This document shows, piece after piece, positions 24,116-33,302 of a stretch of DNA of 47,993 nt. Position 1 is the first letter of the stretch. Every line of letters begins with the position of its first letter. The position numbers were made by a program, and so were the translations under genes. Under the pieces are notes generated by a model, which did not search any database, had not been told where the DNA came from, and was given only the letters and a program-made list of their open reading frames with translations. This DNA is from Rhodothermaceae bacterium Tc-Br11_B2g6_7 (lineage in GTDB: Bacteria; Bacteroidota; Rhodothermia; Rhodothermales; Salinibacteraceae). The stretch covers positions 1 through 47,993 of the forward strand of contig LKNB01000020.1 of assembly GCA_001564055.1 (NCBI GenBank). Direction: 5' to 3'.

Positions 24116-25405
24116 TCAGCCCTGCTCTTCTTCCAAAATCTCGCTCAGCGCCTCGCGGTCGTGTGGCGAGAGGTCCTGGAGCAGGGCGTGCCCCATGCGG
24201 TCACGCTTGGTGCGCAGGTAGCGCTCGTTGACCTCATTGGCCGTTACTTCGATGGGGACGCGGTCGACAATCTCCAGCCCGTACCCCGTGATGCCCACGC
24301 GCTTGGTTGGGTTGTTGGTCATCAGCCGCAGCTTCCGGATCCCAAGGTCGCGCAGCATCTGGCAGCCGATGCCGTAGTCCCGATGGTCCATGTCAAAGCC
24401 CAGCGCTTCGTTAGCCTCCACGGTGTCCATGCCCTCCTCTTCCTGCAGCTTGTAGGCGCGTAGTTTGTTGAGGAGCCCGATGCCACGGCCCTCCTGCTTC
24501 ATGTACAGCACGGCGCCCTGGCCTTCCTCTTCGACCTGCACCATAGCCCGGGCCAACTGCTCCCCACAATCGCAGCGCTTGGAGCCGAAAATGTCGCCCG
24601 TCACGCACTGCGAGTGCACGCGCACCAACACGGGCTCGTCTTCCGTCCAGGTGCCTTTCGTCAGCGCCAGGTGCACATCGCCCGTGACGCGCTCCTCAAA
24701 GGCAACGAGATCGAACGTGCCAAAGCGCGTCGGCAACGAGACCTCTACGGCGCGGTTGATGAGCCGCTCGTGCCGCATGCGGTAAGCGATGAGATCTTTG
24801 ATCGTGATGATGGCCATGTCGAAGCGTTCGGCAATCGCCATCAGCTCCGGCACCCGCGCCATGGTGCCATCTTCGTTCATGATTTCGACCAGCACGCCCA
24901 CCGGGGGCTTGCCGGCCATCCGGGCGAGGTCGACGGAGGCCTCGGTGTGGCCGGCCCGCCGCAATACGCCGCCATACTGAGCACGCAGCGGAAAGACGTG
25001 CCCGGGTTTGCCCAGGTCAGACGGCTTGGTTTGTGGGTCGGCCAGGGCTTGGATCGTCTTCGAGCGGTCAGACGCCGAAATGCCCGTGCTCGTACCGTGC
25101 CGGTAGTCAACCGACACCGTGAATGGGGTGTCGTACAGGGCAGAGTTGCTATCCACCATCATATCCAGCTTCAGCGCATCCGCACGCTCGGCGGTCAGCG
25201 GGACACAGATGAGCCCGCGGCCGTGCGTAGCCATGAAATTGACCAGTTCCGGCGTAATGTCGGACGCCGCTCCTACGAAGTCGCCTTCGTTTTCGCGGTC
25301 CTCGTCGTCCACAACGATGATGAGCTTGCCCGCACGCAGATCGGCGAGGGCGTCTTCCACAGGATCGAAACGGAACGCTGGCGTGGCGTCGGTAGCGCGT
25401 GACAT
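24116..25405 (-). CDS. ribBA: Bifunctional DHBP synthase / GTP cyclohydrolase II
   Basis: The 429-residue fusion makes both precursors of riboflavin. The N-terminal RibB half (about 15-215) converts ribulose 5-phosphate to 3,4-dihydroxy-2-butanone 4-phosphate, with the [11 protein letters not shown] motif near residue 35, [11 protein letters not shown] and [11 protein letters not shown]. The C-terminal RibA half (about 220-420) opens GTP, with the zinc-binding [18 protein letters not shown] near 270, KQEGRGIGL and [15 protein letters not shown]. All marks of both activities are present. ATG 25405 begins the family-like N-terminus. It follows yajC by 144 bases on the same strand; whether they are cotranscribed is unclear. 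Confidence 0.95.
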   Translation of the reverse strand: MSRATDATPAFRFDPVEDALADLRAGKLIIVVDDEDRENEGDFVGAASDITPELVNFMATHGRGLICVPLTAERADALKLDMMVDSNSALYDTPFTVSVDYRHGTSTGISASDRSKTIQALADPQTKPSDLGKPGHVFPLRAQYGGVLRRAGHTEASVDLARMAGKPPVGVLVEIMNEDGTMARVPELMAIAERFDMAIITIKDLIAYRMRHERLINRAVEVSLPTRFGTFDLVAFEERVTGDVHLALTKGTWTEDEPVLVRVHSQCVTGDIFGSKRCDCGEQLARAMVQVEEEGQGAVLYMKQEGRGIGLLNKLRAYKLQEEEGMDTVEANEALGFDMDHRDYGIGCQMLRDLGIRKLRLMTNNPTKRVGITGYGLEIVDRVPIEVTANEVNERYLRTKRDRMGHALLQDLSPHDREALSEILEEEQG

Positions 25406-25549
25406 AACGGACGGATGAACAAACGGAGACAACGGTTGAGGGGGCTGGAAGCCCTTCCTCCTTACGCCGGGTCGTACCCGTGCATTTGGCAGCAAGTTCG
25501 CGCGTCACCCACTACTGCACAGGAATGAGACATCCTGCTTCAGCGGCCC

Positions 25550-25888
25550 CTACTCCGCTTTTTCCTTGGCCTTCTTTTCCATCTGCGGACCGCTACTAAT
25601 GGCAGATTTCTGCACGCGTAGCTTGGTGTTGTTGTCTACCTTCAGCAGCAAGCTGTCGTCGTCGATCTGGGTGACTTCGCCATGGATACCGCCGGCCGTC
25701 ACTACTTTGTCGCCCTTGTTGAGCGCCGAGATCATATCTTCACGCTCCTGTTCGCGCTGCTTTTGCGGGCGGATGATGAAGAACCAGAAGACCGCAAAGA
25801 TGAGAATCAGCGGGAGGAGGGTCATCAGGAGGCCACCGCCTCCGTCTGCTGATTGGGGCGCGGCCAGCAACAAGTGAAGCATGAACAT
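25550..25888 (-). CDS. yajC: Preprotein translocase subunit YajC
   Basis: The 112-residue protein has one N-terminal membrane helix (about 20-40) followed by IIRPQKQREQEREDM, the family hallmark. Then comes the small beta domain with LNKGDKVVTAGGIHGEVTQID and a Lys/Glu-rich tail. YajC associates with SecDF-SecYEG in the inner membrane and helps export. The helix carries a Gly-rich lead (SADGGGG). ATG 25888 or 25882 may be used. No secDF gene adjoins it. Confidence 0.93.
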   Translation of the reverse strand: MFMLHLLLAAPQSADGGGGLLMTLLPLILIFAVFWFFIIRPQKQREQEREDMISALNKGDKVVTAGGIHGEVTQIDDDSLLLKVDNNTKLRVQKSAISSGPQMEKKAKEKAE

Positions 25889-26218
25889 GAAGCGTACGGC
25901 TTTTCGTCAAAACGGGCGGGGCTTCAACGCGCACGGGAAGCACACCGCATGGAAATTCCGCCAGCGCGTACGCCAAGGGGAACGTAGAGTTCGCTTCGGC
26001 ATGGCTGCACCAGCAGGCCCAACCGTGCGGATCGGGCAAAAAAAGATGGGCAAGCTACCCGTATCGCGCCGCTACAACCTCCTACCGCTGCTGCCTTCCG
26101 GCCCTGACGGAGTTCAAAGGGAGCTGGCCGTACGGGACTTGCCCATGTTGGATTATCTCTGAATGACCACAGCGCTAAACGGTTCCAGCAATGGCGAACG
26201 AAGAACCTGTGAGGCCCC
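25889..26218. other. Intergenic region between yajC and the photolyase gene
   Basis: These 330 bases lie upstream of yajC and downstream of the photolyase-like gene on the minus strand. They should contain the yajC promoter. I see no clear promoter box, terminator or repeat. Short frames on both strands (for example across 25881-26162) have no protein-like features. Confidence 0.5.
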
Positions 26219-27721
26219 TTACCGCCGGCTGCCGTGCTGCTTGAGCACGCGCGCAGCGGCGGCCTGCACCCGCGGTTCCTTGCGGATGGCGGTAAGCCGC
26301 TCCCGAGCCTTCCGTACCGCCGGCAGGTGCTCCACAATCGGTAACGGGTAAACCTGCCCGATATGGCAACCGACCTCCTCTTGCACCAACGGCGGGGTCT
26401 TCCAGGGCTCGGCCAGGTAGCCGGTGGGCAGTGGGCGAAGCTCGGGCACCCACCGACGAATAAACGTGCCGTCCGGGTCGTGGTCCGTCACCTGCTTCGT
26501 GGGGTTGTAGATACGCATGGTGTTGATGCCTGTAGTGCCTGACTGCATCTGCACCTGCGGGTAGTGGATGCCGGGCTCGTAGTCCAACATCCAGCGCGCC
26601 ATGATGGGCGCGAAGTCCCGCCAGTCGAGCCACAGGTCGTACGAGGCAAACGACGTAATCATCGCGCGCATTCGGAAGTTGAGATACCCGGTGGCGCGGA
26701 ACGCACGGATGCTGGCGTCGACCATCGGGTATCCGGTCTGCCCGGTCCGCCACGCCTCCAGGTGAGCGTCGGGGGCAGCACCAGCCCGTGCGGCATCGAA
26801 GGCAGGGATGTAGCTCTCGTGCTGAATCCGTGGGGCATCGTCCAGCTTCTGAATGAAGTGCCCGTTCCAGTGGAGGCGGCTCTCGAAGGCCTGCAGCGCC
26901 CGCTGCCAATCGCCACCGGACGGCTGGGCCTTCAGCGCCTGCTGCCGCTCACGCAGCATGTGCAGCACGGTCTTGAGGCTGAGGGTGCCCCACGTGAGGT
27001 GGGGACTGAGGCGCGAGCAGTTGGTGAAGGCCCGCGCAGGACTCGAGATGGACGCCCGGTACTGCGCTGCGCGATGGTGTAAAAAGTCTTGCAAGCAGCG
27101 ATGGGCTGCCCCTTCGCCCGGCGCCTGCATTTCATCCGGGTCAAAGCCCTCGTCGCGCAACGGCAGCTCCTCCACCGTCGGTAGCCGGCCGGGCGCGACG
27201 TCAGCCACAGCCGGGATCTGGCCTGGCGACGGAATGAGCGATTGCGTCATGCGCTGGTCCCAGCGGCCGGACCAGTCATCGCGGCTCTTGAGGCCTGGGA
27301 AGGCGCCGCGGTGGAAGCGCTCGTGGAGCGGCACGCCAGCCGCACGGCACCACGCCTGCACCCGGGCATCCCGCGCTCGGACGTCTGCGGTTTCGGTTTC
27401 GTAGTGGCGCCACAGCGTCATCTGCGGAAAGCGCTCCTGAAGCGCCTTCAACACATCGACAGCCGGTCCTTGGCGCACCACCAGCGGGGCGCCGCGCTGC
27501 TCCAGCCGGTGCCGCAGCTCTTGCAGACAGGGCCACACGAAGTGCCAGTAGCGCGCGGCGTAGTCTTCAGCCTGCGTGCGCGCCGGATCCACGATGTACA
27601 GCGGAAGCACGGCCCCACCCGACTGCTGTGCCTGATGCAGCGCCTCCGTCAGCGGTGCGTGGTCGCACAGGCGCAGGTCGCGGACAAACCAGACGATGTG
27701 CACGGGCGAGTCAGCAGACAT
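26219..27721 (-). CDS. Photolyase/cryptochrome family flavoprotein (divergent)
   Basis: This 500-residue protein has an N-terminal antenna-type alpha/beta domain (VHIVWFVRDLRLCDHAPL at residues 7-24) and a C-terminal helical FAD domain (about 200-480). The latter has RTGQTGYPMVDASIRAFRATG and IYNPTKQVTDHDPDGTFIRRWVPEL. Photolyases repair UV pyrimidine dimers with light. Several positions differ from CPD photolyases: WNGHFIQ where the usual motif is WREF, and PGIHYPQVQMQSGTTG where ANNGGWQW-like wording is usual. It thus belongs to a separate bacterial branch, so either repair or blue-light sensing is possible. UV protection would suit a surface brine. The DUF2470 gene lies 101 bases upstream on the same strand. 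Confidence 0.85.
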   Translation of the reverse strand: MSADSPVHIVWFVRDLRLCDHAPLTEALHQAQQSGGAVLPLYIVDPARTQAEDYAARYWHFVWPCLQELRHRLEQRGAPLVVRQGPAVDVLKALQERFPQMTLWRHYETETADVRARDARVQAWCRAAGVPLHERFHRGAFPGLKSRDDWSGRWDQRMTQSLIPSPGQIPAVADVAPGRLPTVEELPLRDEGFDPDEMQAPGEGAAHRCLQDFLHHRAAQYRASISSPARAFTNCSRLSPHLTWGTLSLKTVLHMLRERQQALKAQPSGGDWQRALQAFESRLHWNGHFIQKLDDAPRIQHESYIPAFDAARAGAAPDAHLEAWRTGQTGYPMVDASIRAFRATGYLNFRMRAMITSFASYDLWLDWRDFAPIMARWMLDYEPGIHYPQVQMQSGTTGINTMRIYNPTKQVTDHDPDGTFIRRWVPELRPLPTGYLAEPWKTPPLVQEEVGCHIGQVYPLPIVEHLPAVRKARERLTAIRKEPRVQAAAARVLKQHGSRR

Positions 27722-27822
27722 GACAAACGGCGACGGGAGACAACGTATCGAGCACCCGTCCTACCACAGGGGCGGCCACTCGCTCCGTATGGGGCTTGAC
27801 GATCTCGGCACAACCCCTCCGC

Positions 27823-28128
27823 CTACATTTCCTCGGGGCCTCCCTGGCGCGCGATCTGTGCCATCTGCACGAGAACGTTGCGGGCCTCGATAGCGTCGTG
27901 CACGTCCTCGATGAGCTGAAGCGGCACGGCCTGCGTTCCCTCCGGTGTGGCCACCTCCAATTCCATAAATTCCTTGCCCATATCGACCATGCGCGCAGAT
28001 GTAGCCTCATCAACACCGCCAAAATACTGCGCGTACAGCAGCACCGCGTCTCCATGGTCCTCATTCATGTGGTCCATGATGCGGGTTACGTCGGCCCGGG
28101 ATAAGGACGATGCATCGTGAGTAGCCAT
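27823..28128 (-). CDS. DUF2470 domain protein
   Basis: The 101-residue protein is almost entirely a DUF2470 domain: IMDHMNEDHGDAVLLYAQYFGG (residues 17-38), then RMVDMGKEFMELEV and a C-terminal DVHDAIEARNVLVQMAQIAR helix. DUF2470 is found alone or at the end of pyridoxamine-phosphate-oxidase-like haem-utilisation proteins (HugZ type), so haem or flavin contact is suspected but unproven. ATG 28128 starts the domain. It is divergent from the ABC transporter genes and upstream of the photolyase-like gene on the same strand. Confidence 0.88.
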   Translation of the reverse strand: MATHDASSLSRADVTRIMDHMNEDHGDAVLLYAQYFGGVDEATSARMVDMGKEFMELEVATPEGTQAVPLQLIEDVHDAIEARNVLVQMAQIARQGGPEEM

Positions 28129-28237
28129 GGGTGCGCGGGGGTTAAAGTGAGCAGATGAAACACACGTGCTGCTACGGGTTATCGGACCCGCCGTTCGCCT
28201 GGACATTGAACCTGAACGTTCACCCGTACGCCGCTCT

Positions 28238-28987
28238 GTGGTCACACTCGACAACGTTTCCAAAACGTATGGTCAGGAGACGGCCGTGGCGCCGCTCTCG
28301 CTAACCGTAGCATCGGAGCAGACCACCGTGCTCATTGGGCCCTCGGGCAGTGGCAAGTCAACGCTGCTGCGGCTCATGATCGGTCTCATTACGCCAGATG
28401 CGGGGCAGGTGACCTTCGACGGGCAGCCGCTTACGCCCGCCACCGTCCAGGACGCGCGGCATCGCATGGGCTATGTGATTCAGGAAGGCGGGCTGTTTCC
28501 ACATCTGAGCGCCCGCCGCAACGTCACCCTGCTGGCGCGGCACCTCGGCTGGTCGGAAGACCGCATCGCCGCCCGTGTGGAGGAGCTCACGGACCTGGTG
28601 CAGCTTGCGCCTGACCGCCTCGCGCAACGCCCCGACGACCTCTCGGGCGGGCAGCGGCAGCGCGTCAGCCTCATGCGCGCTCTGATGCTGGACCCCGCGG
28701 TGCTGCTCCTTGATGAGCCCCTCGGCGCGCTCGACCCGCTCATCCGCGCCGACCTGCAAGGCGACCTGCGCGCCATTTTCCAGGAGCTTCAGAAAACGGT
28801 GGTCCTGGTGACGCACAACATGCACGAGGCGGCCTACTTTGGCGATGTGATTGTGCTGCTGCGGCAGGGGCAGATCGTGCAGCAAGGCCCGCTTCAGGCA
28901 CTCCTCGAAACTCCGAGCGAGCCCTTTGTGACGGCGTTCATCCAGGCGCAGCGGCACACCCTTTTATCGTCTGACGGTGCTGCATAA
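28238..28987 (+). CDS. Osmoprotectant-type ABC transporter ATP-binding protein (OpuCA/ProV-like)
   Basis: The 249-residue ATPase has all nucleotide-binding motifs: Walker A GPSGSGKS near residue 34, Q-loop, signature LSGGQRQR near 134, Walker B VLLLDEP and the H-loop VLVTHNMHEA. It lacks the C-terminal CBS domains found in many OpuCA/OpuAA proteins. Its partner gene, starting three bases after the stop, is a substrate-binding/permease fusion of the glycine betaine/choline family, so the pair should import compatible solutes, as expected in a halophile. The GTG at 28238 gives a family-like VVTLDNVSKTYG start; an upstream GTG at 28166 is possible. Confidence 0.88.
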   Translation: MVTLDNVSKTYGQETAVAPLSLTVASEQTTVLIGPSGSGKSTLLRLMIGLITPDAGQVTFDGQPLTPATVQDARHRMGYVIQEGGLFPHLSARRNVTLLARHLGWSEDRIAARVEELTDLVQLAPDRLAQRPDDLSGGQRQRVSLMRALMLDPAVLLLDEPLGALDPLIRADLQGDLRAIFQELQKTVVLVTHNMHEAAYFGDVIVLLRQGQIVQQGPLQALLETPSEPFVTAFIQAQRHTLLSSDGAA

Positions 28988-28990
28988 TTC

Positions 28991-30574
28991 ATGGCTGATC
29001 ACTCCCCGGCTCTCCTCTCGGCACATCTTCACCCCGTGAGGTATCATCGGACGCCGCCCGTCCTGGCAGGCCTCCTCCTGTCGCTCCTGCTGCTTCTTGC
29101 GCCACCGGTAAGCGCGGCGCAAGAGGACGGCGGATCGGTGACGGTCGGCTCCAAGCAGTTCACGGAGAACGTCATCCTCGGTCACATGGCCACGCTGCTG
29201 CTGGAGGATGCGGGCCTTACCGCACGCCACCGGGCCGAACTGGGCGGCTCGCGGTTTCTGTGGGAAGCGCTCCGGCGGGGCGATATCGACTTGTATCCGG
29301 AATACACCGGGACACTGATCGAGGAAATCCTCACCGACGACGAGGTCACCCCAGAGACCCTCGCCGAGGTGCTGGCCACCTACAACGTGCGGATGACCGC
29401 CCCGCTCGGCTTCAACAACACGTATGCCCTTGGTATGCGGCCCGAGCAGGCGGACACGCTGGGCATCGAAACCGTCTCCGACCTACGGCAGCATCCTACG
29501 CTGCAGTTTGCCTTCTCCAACGAGTTCATGGAGCGCGGCGATGGATGGCCCGCGCTGCAACAGGCCTATAACCTGCCGCAGCAGCAGGTGCGCGGGGTGG
29601 ACCACGACATCAGCTACCAGGGCCTCCGCAGTGGGGCGGCCGACGTGATCGACCTCTACTCCACTGACGCGGAGATTGACGCTTATAACCTGCGGGTGTT
29701 GGAGGACGACCGCAGCTTCTTTACCGAATACAAAGCCGTGTTCGTGTACCGGGCAGACCTGAGCGAGCGGCTGCCCGGGGCGCCGACTGCGCTGGAGCAG
29801 CTGGAGAGCACACTCTCAGAGCAGCGCATGATGCAGCTGAACCGGCGCAGCAAGATTGAGGGCACGCACGAAGCACAGGTGGCAGCCGCGTTCCTCTCGG
29901 AAGACCTCGGCCTGGCTGGGGTTACCGCTGTGGGCACGGCGCGGCTGGTCGATCGGGTGGGCCAGCGGACGGTAGAGCATGGCCTGCTGGTCTTCATTTC
30001 GCTGCTGGCCGCTGTGGTCGCCGCCATTCCCCTTGGCGTGCTCGCCGCCAAGCGCCGGAGGCTCGGCAGCGGTGTGCTGCTGCTGATTGGCCTTACCTAC
30101 ACGACGCCCTCGCTGGCGCTGCTCGCGCTGATGGTACCGCCGCTGGGGCTGGGCTTCGTGCCGGCGGCTGTGGCGCTGTTTATCTACAGCCTGCTGCCCG
30201 TCGTATGGAATACGTACACCGGCCTGCGCGATATTCCCGAGCCCCTGCTGGAGTCCGCCGAGGCGCTGGGGCTGCCGCCAGCCGCCAAGCTTCGCCTGGT
30301 GGAGCTACCGCTGGCGCTGCCCTCCATCATGGCCGGCATCAAGGTAGCCGCCGTCATTAACATCGGCACCGCTACCCTCGGCGCGCTGATAGGCGCCGGC
30401 GGCTACGGGCAGCCCATCCTGACGGGCATCCGCCGCGCCGACCTCTCGCTGATCCTCGAGGGCACGATCCCAGCGGCGGTAATGACGGTCGGGGTGCTGG
30501 TGCTGCTGGAGGGCATCGAACGCCTCCTTACGACGCGTCGCTCCACCTCCAGTGCCTCGGCGCCGGCCACCTGA
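28991..30574 (+). CDS. Osmoprotectant ABC transporter: substrate-binding protein fused to permease (SBP first)
   Basis: This 527-residue fusion has a signal peptide or anchor helix (about 22-42). A periplasmic OpuAC/ProX-like binding domain follows (about 48-315), with VGSKQFTEN near residue 52, the family marker, and IDLYPEYTGTLIEE. Next is a permease domain with about five helices (331-515) and an EAA loop (ESAEALGLPPAAKLRLVELP). The usual fusion in this family is permease first, binding domain last, as in OpuA; here the order is reversed. One protein can thus supply both parts, with the ATPase encoded directly upstream. Substrate is probably glycine betaine or choline. Confidence 0.88.
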   Translation: MADHSPALLSAHLHPVRYHRTPPVLAGLLLSLLLLLAPPVSAAQEDGGSVTVGSKQFTENVILGHMATLLLEDAGLTARHRAELGGSRFLWEALRRGDIDLYPEYTGTLIEEILTDDEVTPETLAEVLATYNVRMTAPLGFNNTYALGMRPEQADTLGIETVSDLRQHPTLQFAFSNEFMERGDGWPALQQAYNLPQQQVRGVDHDISYQGLRSGAADVIDLYSTDAEIDAYNLRVLEDDRSFFTEYKAVFVYRADLSERLPGAPTALEQLESTLSEQRMMQLNRRSKIEGTHEAQVAAAFLSEDLGLAGVTAVGTARLVDRVGQRTVEHGLLVFISLLAAVVAAIPLGVLAAKRRRLGSGVLLLIGLTYTTPSLALLALMVPPLGLGFVPAAVALFIYSLLPVVWNTYTGLRDIPEPLLESAEALGLPPAAKLRLVELPLALPSIMAGIKVAAVINIGTATLGALIGAGGYGQPILTGIRRADLSLILEGTIPAAVMTVGVLVLLEGIERLLTTRRSTSSASAPAT

Positions 30575-30640
30575 CCCATTGGCACCTTGGGCGCTTTTCG
30601 CCTACCTTAGGGGCGCTCCCTTAACCGCCCGCGTTGCCTC

Positions 30641-31501
30641 ATGCGTCACTCCCGTTGCCCCCTCGTCGTCTTTCTTGTCGCGCTCGTGCTGGCCGCGTGT
30701 GCAGCCGAACCGGACGATCCCCCCGACGCGATCAGTTGGGATGAAGCACAGCTGGATGGTGCCGCAACACTAACCGCGTGGTACGTGCCTGCCAATGGTT
30801 TTGCCTACGCGGACGACGGCCGTCTCACCGGAGTAACCGTCGAGATCCTGCGCACCTTCGCGGCCTGGGTCGACGAGACGCATGGTGTGGAGGTGACGCT
30901 TGCCTTCACTGAAGAGCCGGACTGGTCAGTGTTCTACGATACCGTCGCGGCAGCGGATGAGGGCACTGTAGGGATGGGCAATGTCACCATCACAGAGGAG
31001 CGCCGCACGGAGCTGGACTTCAGCCCCCCCTACCTCGAAAATGTTGCAGTCCTGATTAGCCACGCGGACGATCCTGAACTGTCCTCGTTCAACACTCTGC
31101 CCGAGGACTTTGCCGACCACACCCTGCTGGCCTTCGAAGGAACCCTCCACGAAGAACGGCTTCGTGCCCTGCGAGAAGCCCATGCTCCCGAACTTGATCT
31201 CGCCTTCGCCTCCTCCAACGACGCGATCGTGGAGGCTGTCGCTGACGGGGGGCATCTGGCCTATATCGATGTGTACAATTACCACCGGGCCCGCGAAGCC
31301 GGCGCACCGCTGCAACGCCATGCCGTTGGGGACGATGCGGCCGAAGCATTTGGATACATCCTGCCGCCCGGCAGCAGTTGGACGCCCGTGCTGGAGGGCT
31401 TCTTTCAGGAGACGGACTTTACAGCCACGGCGGCCTACCGGCAAATACTGGAGACCCATCTCGGGGCTGAAGTTGCCGCACTGCTGCTGGACGCCTCGTA
31501 G
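30641..31501 (+). CDS. Periplasmic solute-binding lipoprotein (SBP_bac_3-like)
   Basis: The 286-residue protein is a predicted lipoprotein (lipobox LAAC near residue 20) with a type II periplasmic-binding fold of the amino-acid (SBP_bac_3) family: an early LTAWYVPANGFAYADDGRLTGVTVEI segment, VGMGNVTITEERRTELDFSPPY in the first lobe, and GYILPPGSSW in the second. It has no permease or ATPase of its own nearby. It is 66 bases behind the osmoprotectant fusion and could share that transporter or act as a sensor. The highly acidic mature part fits a halophile. Ligand unknown. Confidence 0.85.
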   Translation: MRHSRCPLVVFLVALVLAACAAEPDDPPDAISWDEAQLDGAATLTAWYVPANGFAYADDGRLTGVTVEILRTFAAWVDETHGVEVTLAFTEEPDWSVFYDTVAAADEGTVGMGNVTITEERRTELDFSPPYLENVAVLISHADDPELSSFNTLPEDFADHTLLAFEGTLHEERLRALREAHAPELDLAFASSNDAIVEAVADGGHLAYIDVYNYHRAREAGAPLQRHAVGDDAAEAFGYILPPGSSWTPVLEGFFQETDFTATAAYRQILETHLGAEVAALLLDAS

Positions 31502-31743
31502 CACCGTATCCCCATCGCGCCTCCTTTCTCCCCGAGTACGCCAGACGCGTTTATCGCAAGGTGCATAAGCACATACTTAATGATCCATAAGTACAGTAGT
31601 TGTGCGCTGTCTTCTTACAGGAACGGTCAAGTAAATGCGTAGATAACGTGGCGTGTCACAAAAGATGTTTTCCCTGATGTACGCTGGAGCGCCCCCACTG
31701 TCAACTGGCGTGCAGGTTCTATCATCCACTGTGCACTATTTTT

Positions 31744-33261
31744 ATGCTTACCTCCTCATCATTTGCTCGCTCCTTTGGCCCTGTAGCGTTTATCGGGTTG
31801 CTTTGCTGGCTGGCATTCGGCCTACTGCTTCCCGACACGGCGAGCGCGCAGGACCGCCCGACGGTGGCACCGCGCGATACCGTTCATAACATCCAGATTG
31901 ACCGCGGCCAGGACGTCGTACAGCCCCCCAGCCTCTGGTATCAGGAAGGAGATGCCGAACCGGACAGCCTCGGCATCATCCGGGTGCCCCGCACGAGCGA
32001 CCCGGATGCCATCGAGTATGCAGACGTAAACCGCGGCTACCCGGTGTTTCTGCAGCATGCGACCTTTGTGCGGGACGGGCAGGTGTCGGAGGTCTCCATC
32101 AGCGACCGGGTGTTGCGGGGCGATGTGCAGGGACGCATCATCATTCGGCCACCGGCTGAGGACTTTTACGACATCGCGCAGCCGTTCGGGGTGGGGACGA
32201 TCCGGCAGGAGCCGGGGGTGGAGACCATCATCGACGCCCGCGACTGGTATCGGGCCTCGCTCGTTAACCGCCGTACCGGGGTGGAGGCACCCGCAGATGC
32301 TTTTCATGCGACCCGTGAACTGCGCGGCATGCTACGCAGCACGGCGCCAGGAGGCGAGAGCGTGCCGTTTTACATTGTCGCCAGCCGCCCCACGGCCCGC
32401 GAGATCCAGCAGATCCAAATCGTTGGCGCCCCCTCGCAGATCATGCGGCAGCCGGTGCCCGTGACGCGTTTTCTGACCATTCGCGAAACGCCCCCACCAC
32501 AGGCGGAATGGATCACGCGGGTGGGTATTTTTGCCGGGCCCAACTCGGCCGGGCTCCCCGCGCTGCAGCAAGACCGCTATAACGCCCTCCGCATTCGGGG
32601 CGACGTGGTGAGTACCCTGCGCCTGAATGTAGGCGATACCCGCTCGTTTGATGTCTCGGTATATGGCGCCACGCAGCCCACATTTAGCCCAGACGGCAAC
32701 CATCACGACGTGCCCTTCGGCGTTGGACTTGCGGCGCGCTTCGGCGCTGACCTGAGCTTCGTGCTGCAGGCCATTGCTACCTTCGAAGACTCGCCGTTCC
32801 AGACGCAGGGGTTTGACGAAGGCGATCAACGCTTGCGCCTGCTCGTGGGGCTGGACAACGACCGGGACGGTAGCCGCTACCAGCTGCGCCTTGGGCCCAC
32901 CTACTTCCGCGACCAACCCACCGTGCTGGACGCGGACGAGCGCGGCCCCGCCCGTGAGCTCGGGTATAGCGCTTATGGACGCTACCTTTCGCAGGAGCGC
33001 ATCGGAGGCCGCCCGTTTGTGTGGGACTCTGACCTGCGCATCGATCAGTCGTGGGGCTACGTGCAGGACACCGGCAACAGCAACTTTACCGCCGAGGCCC
33101 GCACAGCCCTGAAGCGCCAGTTCACGCTGGGGGCCGGCACCTTCTCCATCGGCCCGGCTATCTTCGGGCAGTACGTAAACAACATTTACAGCGAAACGGT
33201 CGGCTTTGACGAGTTTAGCATCCTCTTCGGTATTGAGATGACGAGCCGCGCGATCTTGTAA
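31744..33261 (+). CDS. Predicted secreted/outer-membrane protein, unknown function
   Basis: I recognise no family in this 505-residue protein. A signal peptide (about 1-36, ending in ASAQ) is followed by a beta-rich N-terminal half. That half contains RVLRGDVQGRIIIRPPAEDFYDIAQPFGVGTI-type segments and an IVGAPSQIMRQPVPV stretch. A C-terminal region (about 255-505) has alternating strands typical of an outer-membrane barrel (WITRVGIFAGP, RYQLRLGPTYF, LGAGTFSIGPAIFGQYVNN), ending in MTSRAIL. It is probably a membrane-inserted protein of the Bacteroidota type. The promoter must lie in the AT-rich 242-base gap upstream. It converges with the small GH13 gene, sharing a strong hairpin. Confidence 0.72.
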   Translation: MLTSSSFARSFGPVAFIGLLCWLAFGLLLPDTASAQDRPTVAPRDTVHNIQIDRGQDVVQPPSLWYQEGDAEPDSLGIIRVPRTSDPDAIEYADVNRGYPVFLQHATFVRDGQVSEVSISDRVLRGDVQGRIIIRPPAEDFYDIAQPFGVGTIRQEPGVETIIDARDWYRASLVNRRTGVEAPADAFHATRELRGMLRSTAPGGESVPFYIVASRPTAREIQQIQIVGAPSQIMRQPVPVTRFLTIRETPPPQAEWITRVGIFAGPNSAGLPALQQDRYNALRIRGDVVSTLRLNVGDTRSFDVSVYGATQPTFSPDGNHHDVPFGVGLAARFGADLSFVLQAIATFEDSPFQTQGFDEGDQRLRLLVGLDNDRDGSRYQLRLGPTYFRDQPTVLDADERGPARELGYSAYGRYLSQERIGGRPFVWDSDLRIDQSWGYVQDTGNSNFTAEARTALKRQFTLGAGTFSIGPAIFGQYVNNIYSETVGFDEFSILFGIEMTSRAIL

Positions 33262-33272
33262 AACGATCGGGG

Positions 33273-33302
33273 CTGCAGCGCCTATCTTCACTGGCGCTGC
33301 AG
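33273..33302. terminator. Ten-base perfect hairpin between convergent genes
   Basis: CTGCAGCGCC at 33273-33282 pairs perfectly with 33293-33302 around a ten-base loop. It lies 12 bases after the outer-membrane gene stop, and the stop codon of the GH13 gene falls in the loop. On the minus strand TTTT follows ten bases after the stem. It probably terminates one or both converging transcripts. Confidence 0.6.

Noticed and set aside
25881..26162. 93-codon plus-strand frame over the yajC start
   Set aside because: Overlaps the yajC start on the opposite strand; basic, low-quality sequence.
31561..31592. GTGC-N4-GCAC and ACTTA-N8-TAAGT inverted repeats upstream of the 505-residue protein gene
   Set aside because: Short arms in an AT-rich gap; not distinguishable from chance without comparison, so not listed as operators.
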